In this document: positions 24,693 through 37,100 of the stretch, one piece after another | Numbering within the stretch: position 1 is the stretch's first letter | Layout: the number at the start of each line of letters is the position of its first letter | Origin: Anadara kagoshimensis | Lineage: Eukaryota; Mollusca; Bivalvia; Arcoida; Arcidae | Length of the DNA stretch: 64,000 nucleotides | Assembly (NCBI GenBank): GCA_021292105.1 | Contig: CM037863.1 | Span: 9,612,085 to 9,676,084, forward strand | Direction: 5' to 3' | Notes under the pieces: generated by a model | The model's input: only the letters and a program-made list of their open reading frames with translations | Told to the model about the DNA's origin: nothing | Database searches by the model: none | Made by a program: the position numbers and the translations under genes

Positions 24693-25167
24693 CATTATAT
24701 GATGCATATTTTCACATTGTATCATACCAACTACATTGTATGATCTTTGAAGTACCGAAGTTGATAGAGCCATTTATTTCAGCGGCAAAATCATGGGTGC
24801 CCAATATCACCTTCGATTTTCTCACCTATTTGTTTCTTTGACACACTGTCTGATTAAATTTGTGGTAAAAAACAACATAAAATATGTTAGTGGAGTTGAA
24901 TCCCTCGGTGGCATGTTCTTCGGTCCAGTTAGTTCTTGAAAATCAAATGGTCTGTCTTGGTTTTCCGGCGGGTATAATCGAATCCACGGAGCAGCCATGA
25001 CTGTGGAAATACGAAGCGTTCCGAAGTTACGTATGACGTAATTCAATAGCATATGACGTCATTGTGATTGTTGCAACGTCAACTTTGAAAGAGCCTCCAA
25101 GTGCGGCCCTCTGGCACTCAAAGGAGTATAGCAAGGGCCGCAATTGAGGCCCTTTGGCATTCTAAGG

Positions 25168-26579
25168 GTTATTTGTTTATTTATGAATTATAAAACAAAT
25201 TGTTACCATCAAAGTATCTATAGTTGATACAAAAATATCAAATATTTGGAACCGCTTCGAACGATACGTGAGAAGCGTTTATAAATTCGGATATTTGAAA
25301 GTTTTTTTTTACTTTCAAAGGTTGGACAATTTAAATGTTAAATTGCATAAGGGATTAAAATCTCTCGTGTGACTACAGGTAGGAATCGGATGCATAACCT
25401 GCTGTGCTTGGCCGGTCTCTAAACTTGATGCACGGTAGATGGTATTTATCGGAATAAGGGAATAAGAAATATTTAAATTCATATTTCAAATTGTTATGAT
25501 TCCTTTATTAATTAGTGGATAATACATATAAGACGTCAACTAGTCAAAATCTAAGAAGTCCGCTACGTATGATCGGGTAAGAGGTCCTTATGCAAAAAAA
25601 AAAATTTGACTTACATAATGTATTTAGATCGAAATATGCTTCGCATAGAAATTACACAATATGTACTGAGGTATTAGCGTGCACAATGTTGATATCTTCA
25701 TGCAAACTTGTTTGAAGACGTCATTTTTGTGTTGAAATCATATTGTAATAATTTTGTATAGTTTTATACAAGAACTGGTGCAATATTTGTGTATTTTGAG
25801 ACAAAAATGTTATTTAAATAATTTAAAAAACAAATGAAATGTATTTTTTTTGATTGATTTTGTGAAAGATTTGACATTTTTACGAGCTTTAGTATTGGAT
25901 ATAATATGCTTAATAAGTTGATATTGCACTTGTAATAGTTCAATAGTCAAATAAAAAACTTTTATATAATATAAACAATAAAATATAAATGGGAACACTC
26001 TATAAGTAAATGAACAAAAGAATGATACAATTATTATTAAAATTGTTTTAGTTGTACATACATGTATGTGCATTTTCGTTGTAAGGATCGATTCATCATC
26101 TACTTTCATTTAAAAGCATCCAATATAATTATCGATAAGGTGCTTGCATAAACCATTATTTCTAAACTTCTTCATCAAATGGAAAATTTCAATTCATCAG
26201 AGAATAATATATGAAATATGTATGGTCCTGATTCTAATTTGAAGGCCATATTGTTGATCAAATTATATTAAATAATTGTTATGATATACCATCATTAATC
26301 TACCAACTTGTCCTGGTTGTGCAAAGGAATTCGGTGATAACGGGTAATATTTCCATTTTGAGTTTCATTGTATTTTAATTTTTGTTTGATTTTGTTTTTT
26401 ATTTATAATATTATTTTATTTATTTATTTATTTAATGCATGCATTTTGTATTTTTTGTATTTTAATCATATTGCTTTTGCTTGAAGACGGCATTAAGCCG
26501 TGTCAAATTGAACAAATGAAATCGATACTTGTGTTTTAAACTTTGTTTTGTTTTTTACTTATAATTGCATTTTGTTAAT

Positions 26580-26628
<49 letters not shown>

Positions 26629-27061
26629 TTTATTGCATGCTTTTGTATTATTTTTTTTGAATTTTAATAATATTTCTTTTGCTTGAAGACGGCATCAAGT
26701 CGTGTCAAATTAATTTTTGAAATTAAATTAAATTGAACAAATTAATTCTGTGACAGCAGATAATGTTTTAATTTTATTTTAATGCATTGCATTGCATTTT
26801 AATTTTGATAAAATTATGTTACACAATTTATTTTGTTTGAAAACAACATACTCGGCCTGATAAAGCAACTTAATTTAGTGATTTTGTTTTATCTTTAATT
26901 TGTAGTGTATTAAACTTCTTTGTATTTCAATTTTCTTAAAATTGGTTAGACAGACAATGTTAAGTCGAGTAAAGATAGCAATAATCAACACAATCAAGAG
27001 CATCGTACAAGAGAATTAATATAAACAGCAAAACAAGACCAAAAAGGACCATAAATACGCG
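25168..27061. other. AT-rich spacer with a duplicated 120-bp block
   Basis: No gene. Blocks at about 26405-26515 and 26595-26720 share (TTTA)n followed by TTTTGCTTGAAGACGGCAT and AAG(C/T)CGTGTCAAATT, a direct duplication. Long T-rich open frames here (such as near 25810-26109) look like chance. Confidence 0.6.
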
Positions 27062-27063
27062 TA

Positions 27064-27242
27064 CAGTCAAACTTGTTTATAAAGATCACCCAAGGGAACC
27101 AGTAAAAGTGACATTTATGGACAGGTGGCCTTTATATACAGGTTCAAATAATAAGAATAAAGAACAATTGGGATACAATTTTACTAGGTTTTATAAGCAA
27201 GTTGTCCTTATATAGAGATGGCCTTTAAGTCATGGTAGACTG
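27064..27242. mobile_element. MITE-C copy 2
   Basis: 179 bp between TA dinucleotides, with termini CAGTCAAACTTGTTTATAAA and GGCCTTTAAGTCATGGTAGACTG. Same family as 14670-14846. Confidence 0.85.
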
Positions 27243-27244
27243 TA

Positions 27245-27650
27245 TACCGTTATGGTACAGCTTGTTCCAACAACTGGAACTCTATACAACGACGAATGCT
27301 GTTTACAAATAGATTGTTGACCCAGGGATATTGCAAACCTATCAGGTACCTCAATAATTTTATGGCTGTCATCACAATATTGTTGATAAGTATAATGTCT
27401 CCGTGTCCAAGATTGTCTTAAATACATTTGACTTTCCATAGTTCCATGTTCCTTTCGTTCAATTTTGTTTACACACATGGCAGGTGTAGCTAGCTAAACA
27501 GGAGATGCTTACCTTTCCGGAGCACTCGGCCTAACTTTCCTAGTGAAAATTAACGTGCTAACCCTGTTTTGTTAGTTTCAAAGTATTTACTTAGCTTCTG
27601 GATTGTGATGCGGACCTCGATTAGTATGTTTTGGTTTTTTGTAATAAACT
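27245..27650 (-). mobile_element. MITE-D right arm upstream of the PAN/CCP gene
   Basis: Runs from the inner end (GCTTGTTCCAACAACTGGAA) to the outer end (GATTAGTATGTTTTGGTTTT). It abuts MITE-C copy 2 and ends about 60 bp before the first coding exon, so it occupies the last part of the upstream intron or leader. Confidence 0.85.
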
Positions 27651-27710
27651 TAAGGCAAGACAGAAACTCTATGTATGGTAAACATAAAAAATATTTTTGT
27701 TTTGTAGATC

Positions 27711-28112
27711 ATGTCGATAGAAGAGGCATACCACAAAGTTGAAAAATTGAAAAAACCTACAACATCATATTTATTGTCTAAAAGCACCAGACGATTTAAT
27801 AATACTATGTTGCCAATTATTGTACTACTGTATTCCTTGATTTGTGAAATCAGTACCTTGACAAATGGTCAGTGTGTGCCAGGGGGGAACGTGGAATATG
27901 GTGTATCTATTGTAGAAAACACCATTATAACATTAAATCGTATAGGTTTTCAACAATGCATAAAGGAATGCAAGAGAACACAAGATTGTCTGTCAGTGGA
28001 TTTTAACAGGGATGCGTATATATGTGATCTTAAATCAAAATTATTGAAGGATACAAATACAATAACTAAACCAAATGCCTGGAACTGGCATATAGATATG
28101 GATAATGTTCCG
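27711..28112 (+). CDS. PAN/CCP gene exon 1 (signal peptide and PAN domain)
   Basis: Acceptor TTTTGTAG|ATCATG and donor CCG|GTAAGT. It encodes residues 1-134. The first 32 residues are charged and the hydrophobic signal starts at Met33, which argues for the inner start or for a signal anchor. Cysteines follow an apple-like pattern (CIKECKRTQDCLSVDF, YICDL). Confidence 0.87.
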
Positions 28113-31100
28113 GTAAGTAAATACAGTGAAACCTGTCTATAAAGGCCACTCAAGGAAACCAGTAAAAGTGGCCTTAATGAGTAAGTGGCCTTTATATACA
28201 GGTTCAAATAATTTGATTAAAGAATAATTGGGATACAATTTTACTGGCCTTTATAATCAGGTGGTCCTTATATAGAGGTGACCTATAAGGCAGGTTGGAC
28301 TTTAATTAAATATGTTTTTCTTTTCTATGCAGTAATATTCCTGCTTCTCCTTTTACTGCTTAGGGTGTGTTTGTTGTTAAAGTAAAACTCTAATGTAAAG
28401 TTTGTTCCCGCTACGCAAACTTTGTTCAACGAAGCAAGTTGCTTAAATAAATAAATTGTTGACAGAGGGATAATTATTGCAATCCCTGGCTTATCAAGGT
28501 TCCCATAATGTGTTTTGGCCGCCATCACAATATTGATGATGCCTCTGTATCCACTATTCCCATGGATATATTTGACGTTCCATAGTCCCATGTTCCTTTC
28601 ATTCTCAAATTTGATTAAATGCGTGGCGGGTGTAGCTAGCGAAACAGAGGTGCTTAGCCTTCCGGAGCACCCGGGATTTGCAAACTTCAAATATTTACTT
28701 TGCTTTAGGGTGGTAATTTTTACTTAGATTGAAATGTTTGTTTTTAATATGTTAAGCATCAAAGGAACCTGTACACTTACGATTATCAGTTTGATCGGAT
28801 ATATTTTGCGGACTTAGAAGAATTATTATTCACACTTAGCCATTTTCCGTAAATATGTGTACAAGTTGGTTCAGATTATTATTTAGTTATGTACGATGTA
28901 TGACCCAATTTTGTATTTTGTCTGAAATTATTCAACGATGTTAAGCGTTAAAAGATCCCATCCGTCACCTGAGCTTAATTTTCCCATCAACATTGGGGAT
29001 GTGGACATTAGTTTTCTTCAGAGACAGTTCAAGTTGGTTTTATATTCATTAACACAAAAAGACATGTAATTGGATAGTTTTTTCAACCCTTTTTAACAAA
29101 GAAAAAAAGTTTCACATTTTAGCTTTCAATACTACTGGTGAGGACATGTATTACGAAACGACCGTTTTTTGTTGTAAAATTAACACTGGTATAATATGCC
29201 ATTTATATAATTTCAGATAGTGTCTGATTGTGACGGATTTGGGTGCAGCATGTATGACAAGTGTATAAAAGATAGCTGTATACCTTCTGGTAAGTGTAAT
29301 AATAATCCAATTTAGAAAATTTCTACACAACACATAAAATATGGCAATATCAATACCTGGATTATTACTTTAGATTTAGATAATTGGGTTATATTAAAAC
29401 ACTAAGGTACACTGACCCTCATGCAAAGTATTTCCCAAGCTAAATTTGATAACAAATATTTTGGTCCTGTTTTGGTTATCTTTTTAACATCTTGAAAAAA
29501 TTGGTTTCTAAATTTTCGTCCAAACACTGCTGATGAGGAATTGTATTCCGAAACGGTCGTCTAGTGCTGTAGAATTAAAACTGGTTAATGTGTCATTTAC
29601 GGGTCACACAATACTAGAGAAAATGTAGTCAGATCAAGAAATGTTAGATAAGGACTGTTCATATAGATGACACTGCTGGGACATTTTGTCATATAAGTTT
29701 TAGAATACTGTAACCCGCTTTATAACGATGCATACTTATTTTCGCATAACGGGTCTAATTTGTTGGTATTAATGATTAATACTTCAATGATTGAAGTGAA
29801 GTACTGATCGGTGAACTGGTAAATTAAAATCTGAAAATAAGACTTGTCACATTGTAAGTATCACATACAGTGATCGTAATTAACCTGTATTCTAAAGTGT
29901 TCCCTAATTTATCCATTAACCCGCTTGTCGGTGGTCAGTCTACTGGGCCATTAATAGCTAATTACTTCTCATACGCAAGTATATTGATGGACGCCATACC
30001 ATTTTTTCTACACCTATGTCATTTAAAACATGTTATAAATACTATAATTTAAACAAATATTTTAAAATTATTATTTTAAAACTGACTATAGAACAATTAA
30101 TGTACGTCCATACCCATTCAGAGTCACAGAAGCGCTATATAGTACTGATTTTTTGTTGTTGTAATTTTAGCGACAGTTTCATTTTAGCGCTAACACTCTT
30201 TCTCCAATTGCGCTATAACAAAACTGCCGATAAAACACACGGTTAACCGTATTTCATTCAGAAAATTTAAATGTGTAATATCACACATCCCTTGGTGGAG
30301 CTAAATGATAATTGCTCAAGTACCAATCCATGTCCAATCTACAATCCCAAAGGCAAAGTCAAATCTTTGAAGAGGACATATAAGATATGTCAAGTCTTCA
30401 CAGGAGCAGGACATTATATTCTAGAGAAAGAAATTCCGTAGTCACCGGCGTCATCAGCAAATCGGGATTAAACACATGAACTTCTGCCAGAGACCGGAGG
30501 TTTTGGAATGGTTGACACTATCGGTTAATCTAGCTATACTAGCGACGTGTGGTATCAAAACTAAGAGCGAGGGTGCCATTTAACTAAAATGTCATAAAAG
30601 CCATGAAACTTTTTGAGTGCCCTATTAAGTATTTGCTTGCAATATCCAGAACTCAAGTACTTATTTTTGAGCAGCTTGCTTGTATTTCAATACTTATAAT
30701 AGGTTGCTTTGTCTTTTCCAGGATGTCCACCATCTTCGACAATAAAATATAGCGACGCTTCACCAACAGACGGACTATCTTGTGGAGGAGAGAGGACATT
30801 TAAATGTTTGGAAGGATACACAGGGAGGGGGAATCCGATTGCTAACAGTTTAACATTTTCCAATAATGATTTTAAATGTTGTATGTTCTATTTATGATAG
30901 GGGTCACTGTGTTGTGTGTAATACAATACCTGTTGAATTTATAACGTAACAGAAAAATCATTTTTATTAATTCAGGTTTTACTGTAACAAATATTCTATT
31001 TTTTAAACCGTGATAGTAGAGTAATATAACATTTTACAACGCTATATTTACAATTCCATTATTACAACTTCGATAACACTTTAATTGCCATTATGCGTTA

Positions 31101-34100
31101 TCAGTCGATAGCAACAATAGAAAGTAGTTCCGGCTTTCTTGACAATCTGTGTGTCAACGGGTTTCTAGATCCCCATTTTGATGTTGCGCGTAACGTTGAA
31201 AACGGAAAAACCCAAAGATATTCACACTACGCCCAATAACTTCAGTCAGGCATACTTACAAATTCTACGTTTTCAAATTGCACGTTCATTATTAACATGA
31301 GAATGTAAACTAATTTATAATTATTCAATAAAAATCATAAGAAGGAAAAGTCTGTACTATTTTTTTACGTTGACAGTACCATCGACATTTCCATTCGCCA
31401 CTAACACAGTGGAGTGACATCGAAATGTACATTGTATATGTTTGTTAAAGTTAGCATGGGAAATATTGAAAATATAAAAAATAAAGACAATTGTATTGTT
31501 AGTTATCGTGGTATAACTAACAATACAATTGTCTTTATTTCTTAATAACCCAACTTGAAAGTGTCTTATATATGTATCTTGGTTCCATTCGCCTTTGACG
31601 GCTCTTTTAAGACCAGATAAAAATAGGTCTTTCGTTTTTGAAGACGACGTTTTAGAATTCTATAATCCATTGGAGGCAAAATACCACGGTTCACATATAG
31701 AACATTTGGTACAGTGAAATCTGAATTATTAAAGATGCTTTTGTAAATCAAAAGGTTTAGGTTTTAAAATGAACATGTTTCGCATGATAGGTGTGTTTTT
31801 ATTTTATTTCAACAACTCAATTTGGGGAACCTAAATGTTTACTAAATCCTTTCTTCCGGCAATATGTTTTCGGTATTTTTAACAAATATTTACAAAACAT
31901 TATTTTAACAATCTTCGGGTACAGTAGATTTGTCATTTGATATTCGTGTTTTTTATTCTTCATACAGATAGGTAGATGACATTCTACATAATTATATCAC
32001 TTAATAATATTGAATTTCGAGAATATTTGAATATCACAATTTAATACAATATAGTATAACTTTTTCCTCTAGGGGAACTTTATACAATAAAGCAAGCTGC
32101 TAGCAAAGAAATTCAGGGAGATCGCAAGTCTAGGATTATCAAGGCCATAAAAGTTTTATGGTCGTCATCACAATACGTCGATATTTATGATACCTCAATT
32201 TCATAAATTCGCTTGTATAAACCTTATTCCGTGTTCCTTGAGGTCTCAATTTTAACTTGCACGTCAAGGGATATCTGGCTGGATAGAAACTGCTTACTAG
32301 TATCCTTCTGTAGGTCCCCCTTTATTTCCCTGCTGGAAGTTCACCTGCTAACTTAAATTCCCAGGTTCAAAAGTTTTAGTGTTGTAATTTGGATATTGAT
32401 ATGTATATTTTAACTTTAAGTGTTGCAAATACGTTGTCATTAATAACATTGATCAAAAACAAAAATACTTATCAATATCCGAATCATAATCCAGAAGCAA
32501 ATTAAAAACTTTGGAACTGACAAGTCAGGTTACAGACGTTAACTTCCACCAGGGAAGTGAGACCGGGTGCTCTGGAAGGATACGCACCTCCTGTTTAGCT
32601 ACCTACACCTGTCGCGGGTGTAATCAAAATTGTGTGAAAGGACATTGGAACTATGGGACGTAAAATATATTCAAGGCTAAAATATATACCCTGGACACAG
32701 AGACATTATTTAATTGATATTTTACGTTTCGTTATCATAGATAAAACAGATGGAGAATGGATATTATTGGCAAGGTTCATGGCTGGTATTGGTTCGCCTG
32801 TGCTTAGCACTTGGCTGTCAGCGGGAACTTCCAGCGAGTCTGATGCAAGTGTTGAAGAAGGATGTAGTTCAATGAACTTTACAGCTAATTGTACAAAACA
32901 TTACAGAACGAGTCTTGTTGATGAATGGGAGACGTTAAATATTACTGAGGTAATTCTTACTAGGTCTGTTTTAATTTTGCAGCACTTAACGACCGTTTCG
33001 GAATAACATTCCTCATAGTAGAGCTATGGTAGTTCAAGTTGTTTTAAAAATGTTGAAATGAAAAAAAAATAGAAGGACAAAAAATAATTTACCAAATCCA
33101 CCGAAGACAATATTTTAAACAATAACGATGAGGAATTGTATTCCGAAACGGCCGTCTAGTGCTGTAAAATCAAAACTGGTATAATATGTAATTTAAACCC
33201 CTGAGCCGATATCTCTGCTGGTGGCTGGTGCCCCGATGATGTCATAAACTCAGTAGGCAATAATTTCGTATTATTGTCAGAAAAATACTATAATTGTCTA
33301 AATTTCCTGCAAGTTTAAATTTGAAATTTCTCAAAAACTAAGGTATACTCCCTCATGCAAAGTATTTCCTTAGCTTAATTTGGTAAAGTATATTTTGGTC
33401 CTTTGAGTAGCTTTTCAACATCTTCAAAATAATTTTGGTTTCATAATTTTGGTCCAAGCACTACTAATGAGGAATTGTATTCCGAATCGGCCGTCTAGTG
33501 CTGTAAAATCAAAACTGGTATAATTTAAATGTAATGATGTACAAATATTTGCCGTGCTCCGATGGTTTGCGTGCTTTGTGGCCCCCAGGGCCAAAGCGGC
33601 CGGAGTTTCACTCCTGACAGGTTCAACTATGCCGTGCGGGATTGTCAGGTAGAGGTCAGACGAAAGTGTGCACCATGGCCCTCCAGGTTAGGGGTTGGGC
33701 AAAAAGCTAACTACCTACTGCTGTTAAAAAAATCTAGTTACAGAAACAACAGACGTCAATTAGATGTCCAAGCCTTGTGAGCCTTCTTGTACTAAGAGAA
33801 TTGCGGTTAAGGTAATGTTAGTTCTTGAGGAATTTTAAAATTTACGAAGCAGGTAATTTTGATTAACAATGTTTATCTGACAATACAATGTATTGCCTTT
33901 TTGTTTGCGCCTGTGTACATGACGTCATTTTAGCTGTTTCGAGGACAGTGTTTATCTGGCAATACAATGTATTGCCTTTTTGTTTGCGCCTGTGTACATG
34001 ACGTCATTTTAGCTGTTCCGAGGACAGTGTTTATCTGGCAATACAATGTATTGCATCTGGCAATACAATGTATTGCCTTTTTGTTTGCGCATGTGTACAT

Positions 34101-37100
34101 GACGTCATTTAAGCTGTTCCGAGGAGAGTGTTTATCTGGCAATACAATGTATTGCCTTTTTGTTTGCGCCTGTGTACATGACGTCATTTAAGCTGTTCCG
34201 AGGACAGTGTTTATCTGGCAATACAATGTATTGCCTTTTTGTTTGCGCCTGTGTACATGACGTCATTTTAGCTGTTCCGAGGACAGTGTTTATCTGGCAA
34301 TACAATGTATTGCCTTCTTGTTTGCGCCTGTGTACATGACGTCATTTTAGCTGTTCCGAGGACAGTGTTTATCTGGCAATACAATGTATTGCCTTTTTGT
34401 TTGCGCCTGTGTACATGACGTCATTTAAGCTGTTCCGAGGACAGTGTTTATCTGGCAATACAATGTATTGCCTTTTTGTTTGCGCCTGTGTACATGACGT
34501 CATTTTAGCTGTTCCGAGGACAGTGTTTATCTGGCAATACAATGTATTGCCTTCTTGTTTGCGCCTGTGTACATGACGTCATTTTAGCTGTTCCGAGGAC
34601 AGTGTTTATCTGGCAATACAATGTATTGCCTTTTTGTTTGCGCCTGTGTACATGACGTCATTTTAGCTGTTCCGAGGACAGTGTTTATCTGGCAATACAA
34701 TGTATTGCCTTTTTGTTTGCGCCTGTGTACATGACGTCATTTTAGCTGTTCCGAGGACTAGTAATACATGTCGTAAGAAGCAGCACTTTTAAATTTCTTT
34801 CAGGACTGAAAAGCCAAAATATATAAAATGGCTAAAATGCAAAATGTGAATATATCCATTGAGCTGGCCTTAAATAACATTTTATTTTTTCATTTTCCAG
34901 CACTAAACGGCCATTTCGGAATACAATTCATCATTAGTAGTGCTTGGACGAAAATTGTGAAACCAATTTTTTTTCATGGGGGTTAAAAATATACAAAAGA
35001 CTAAAGTATACAAAATAATTTTTCTAAGGAAATGCTGTGCATGATAGAGTACACCTAACCTTTTTGAGCATTTTCAGATTTTAACTAGCAGCCCGTCTAT
35101 AAAGTCTTATCTCTTTTGGCTGTTTCTATCAATTATCTTTCCTCGTTGCGGTGATTGTTGATAAGTTTATTTTTTCAGTTAAAAGCTCTTTCTTCTACTC
35201 GTCATCACTGGCATTAAAATTGATTGATTGATTGATTGATTCATTGATTGATTGATTATTGATTGATTGATTCATTCATTCATTCATTCATTCATTGATA
35301 CAATGGGTTTAACACCCCAGTCAAAAATATTTCATTTATATCGAGATTCCATCAGCTTTATTTGAAGTGGAAGAAATTGTGACCGATGCAGTGTGCTAAT
35401 GACAGTTGACAGGGAAAATGCTTTAACGTGTCACGCCTGTTTTACACAGTACATCGGTTTAAAGATCTCTTCTGACGTACCCGTTATTTTCATTCTCAAA
35501 TGCCGAGTGCTAGCCACTATCTACTTTCAAGTCTTGGTCAGACATAGACTGGGGTTTGCATCTTCAATCTTTCACATACGGAACGAGCACTTCACTATTG
35601 ATCTACATAGTGGTTTATGGGGCATTAAAAGCCGGATAGTTAAGACGAACCATATATCATCACCACATATCTAAATATATATATATATATATATATATCG
35701 TTATTGCAAACCTAGGCTTGCCAGGGGCCTCAAAATGTTTTATGTCCGTCACCACAGGTCGTGTCACTTTTGAATTGGCTTTTTGTAAGACTGTGAATCA
35801 AAAACAAATATAACAATCAATGTCCAAACCATAATTCCAAAGCAAAGCTTACAGCTGAAAGCTCTAGTTTAGCTAGTTTTACCCGTCATGTGTGTAATCA
35901 AAATTGGAATTAAAATGAATAGAAAACTACGAGACGCCAAACATATCCTAGACTATCCTGGTCACAGAGACGCCAAACATATCCTAGACTATCCTGGTCA
36001 CAGAGACATCAAACTTATGAATAATACTGTCATGATGGTCATAAAACTTTTTAAGAGCCTTGATAAGCCTAGTCTTGCAATATGCCTGGGTCAACAATTA
36101 ATAATATATAATCCACATTGGGAATGAAAGGAATATTAAACAATATGACTTCAAATATATCCAGACTAATTTTGGATTGAGGCACAATGATACCAAAATT
36201 GACAAAAGCAAAATCATATATTATTGCGTTACAACATATATCAATTTTTCGCAAGTTACTATAGCACTGCTAAGTTTATTTAATGTTTCAGGTAAAAATT
36301 GAATTATTTGAAGTTGGTGTTATGGTAGCAAATATTCATTTTAAAGGCAACAACACGGACAAAGAATCGTGGTTCAGCATCGATAAATACTTATCATCGG
36401 GTTGGACAGATATAAATACAGGCCAAACATTTCTATTTTTCGATATATATGGTGAGATCGGGTGAGTACTTTATACAATGTGTTTGGTTTGAACTTAAAT
36501 GTACTCTGTTTATGACCACGTGGTATACTAGTACCTTAACATTTGTGTGGAATATTTAATTTCAATGGAAATACGTTTTCTGGTATAATCAACATTATTT
36601 CGTCAATTTTGTGACAACGATGTTTTCGAGGACGCCATGCACAAATGTGTAATGATGGTGATTACGTCGTACATCAACGAACTTTAACAGCGTATATTTT
36701 TAAAATTTAAATCCATAAGTAATGAAGATTTCACAATCGGTTTCTGGTTTAAAACATCAAGCTCTGTTTCAAAACCATGCAGCTGGATACGAAGGGTTTG
36801 ATCAGAGGTGTTGGAAACTTACCAATTACTAGTAATAATACATCTATTTATGCGATAAATAAGCTATGGTAGAGATTGTTCTATCAAAGGAACTTTATAC
36901 AAAGGAGCAATTTGAAACTGTATGACAAATGTGATGACTTCAATTTTTCTATTGTCAATTTTTTGTCTCTATGCATCAATATACCTGCTTCCTCCGCTTG
37001 TTGTGTATTAATTAATACGCTATGGTAGAGCTTGTTCCCACTACAGGAACTTTATACAACGGAGCAAGCTGCTTACAAATAAATTTTCACCCAGAGATAT

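Larger units (their letters stand above)
23501..25052 (-). pseudogene. piggyBac transposase pseudogene, broken
   Basis: Two coding blocks lie on the minus strand. 25052-24822 encodes DFQELTGPKNMPPRDSTPL and YFMLFFTTNLIRQCVKETNR, the N-terminal region before the catalytic core. About 23935-23560 encodes AWRPVSFTEFKAFIAVIINM, then KPSIQEYWS and SRNRFQNILKFFHVVNNNN, the next conserved blocks. Around 23600 the frame shifts and only a trace of the GMIGTKNRTEITQYI-type segment follows; the rest of the DDD catalytic domain is absent. A SINE-B (24063-24397) splits the two blocks. A candidate terminus lies near 25140-25167 (inverted AACCCTTAGAATGCCAAAGG). It cannot encode an active enzyme. Confidence 0.85.
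33335..35085. mobile_element. Composite of inverted repeat G copies enclosing a satellite
   Basis: Repeat G runs forward at 33335-33525 and in inverse at about 34895-35085. Between them lie a less AT-rich LINE-leader-like block and the 79-bp satellite. Arms are about 190 bp and moderately diverged. This could be one foldback element whose centre expanded, or two independent insertions. Confidence 0.6.

Noticed and set aside
25810-26109. 99-residue minus-strand frame rich in Phe/Ile
   Set aside because: Long T runs in AT-rich DNA explain it; no signal of a real exon.
32653-32740. Upstream extension of PAN/CCP exon 4 from an ATG at 32653
   Set aside because: This part is MITE-D arm sequence in frame by chance; splice phase and acceptors at 32740 or 32749 fit the exon.
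33930-34191. Open frames on both strands across the 79-bp satellite
   Set aside because: 79 is not a multiple of 3, and the frames are open only because the repeat lacks stops in that phase. Both strands look equally protein-like, which marks them as by-products.
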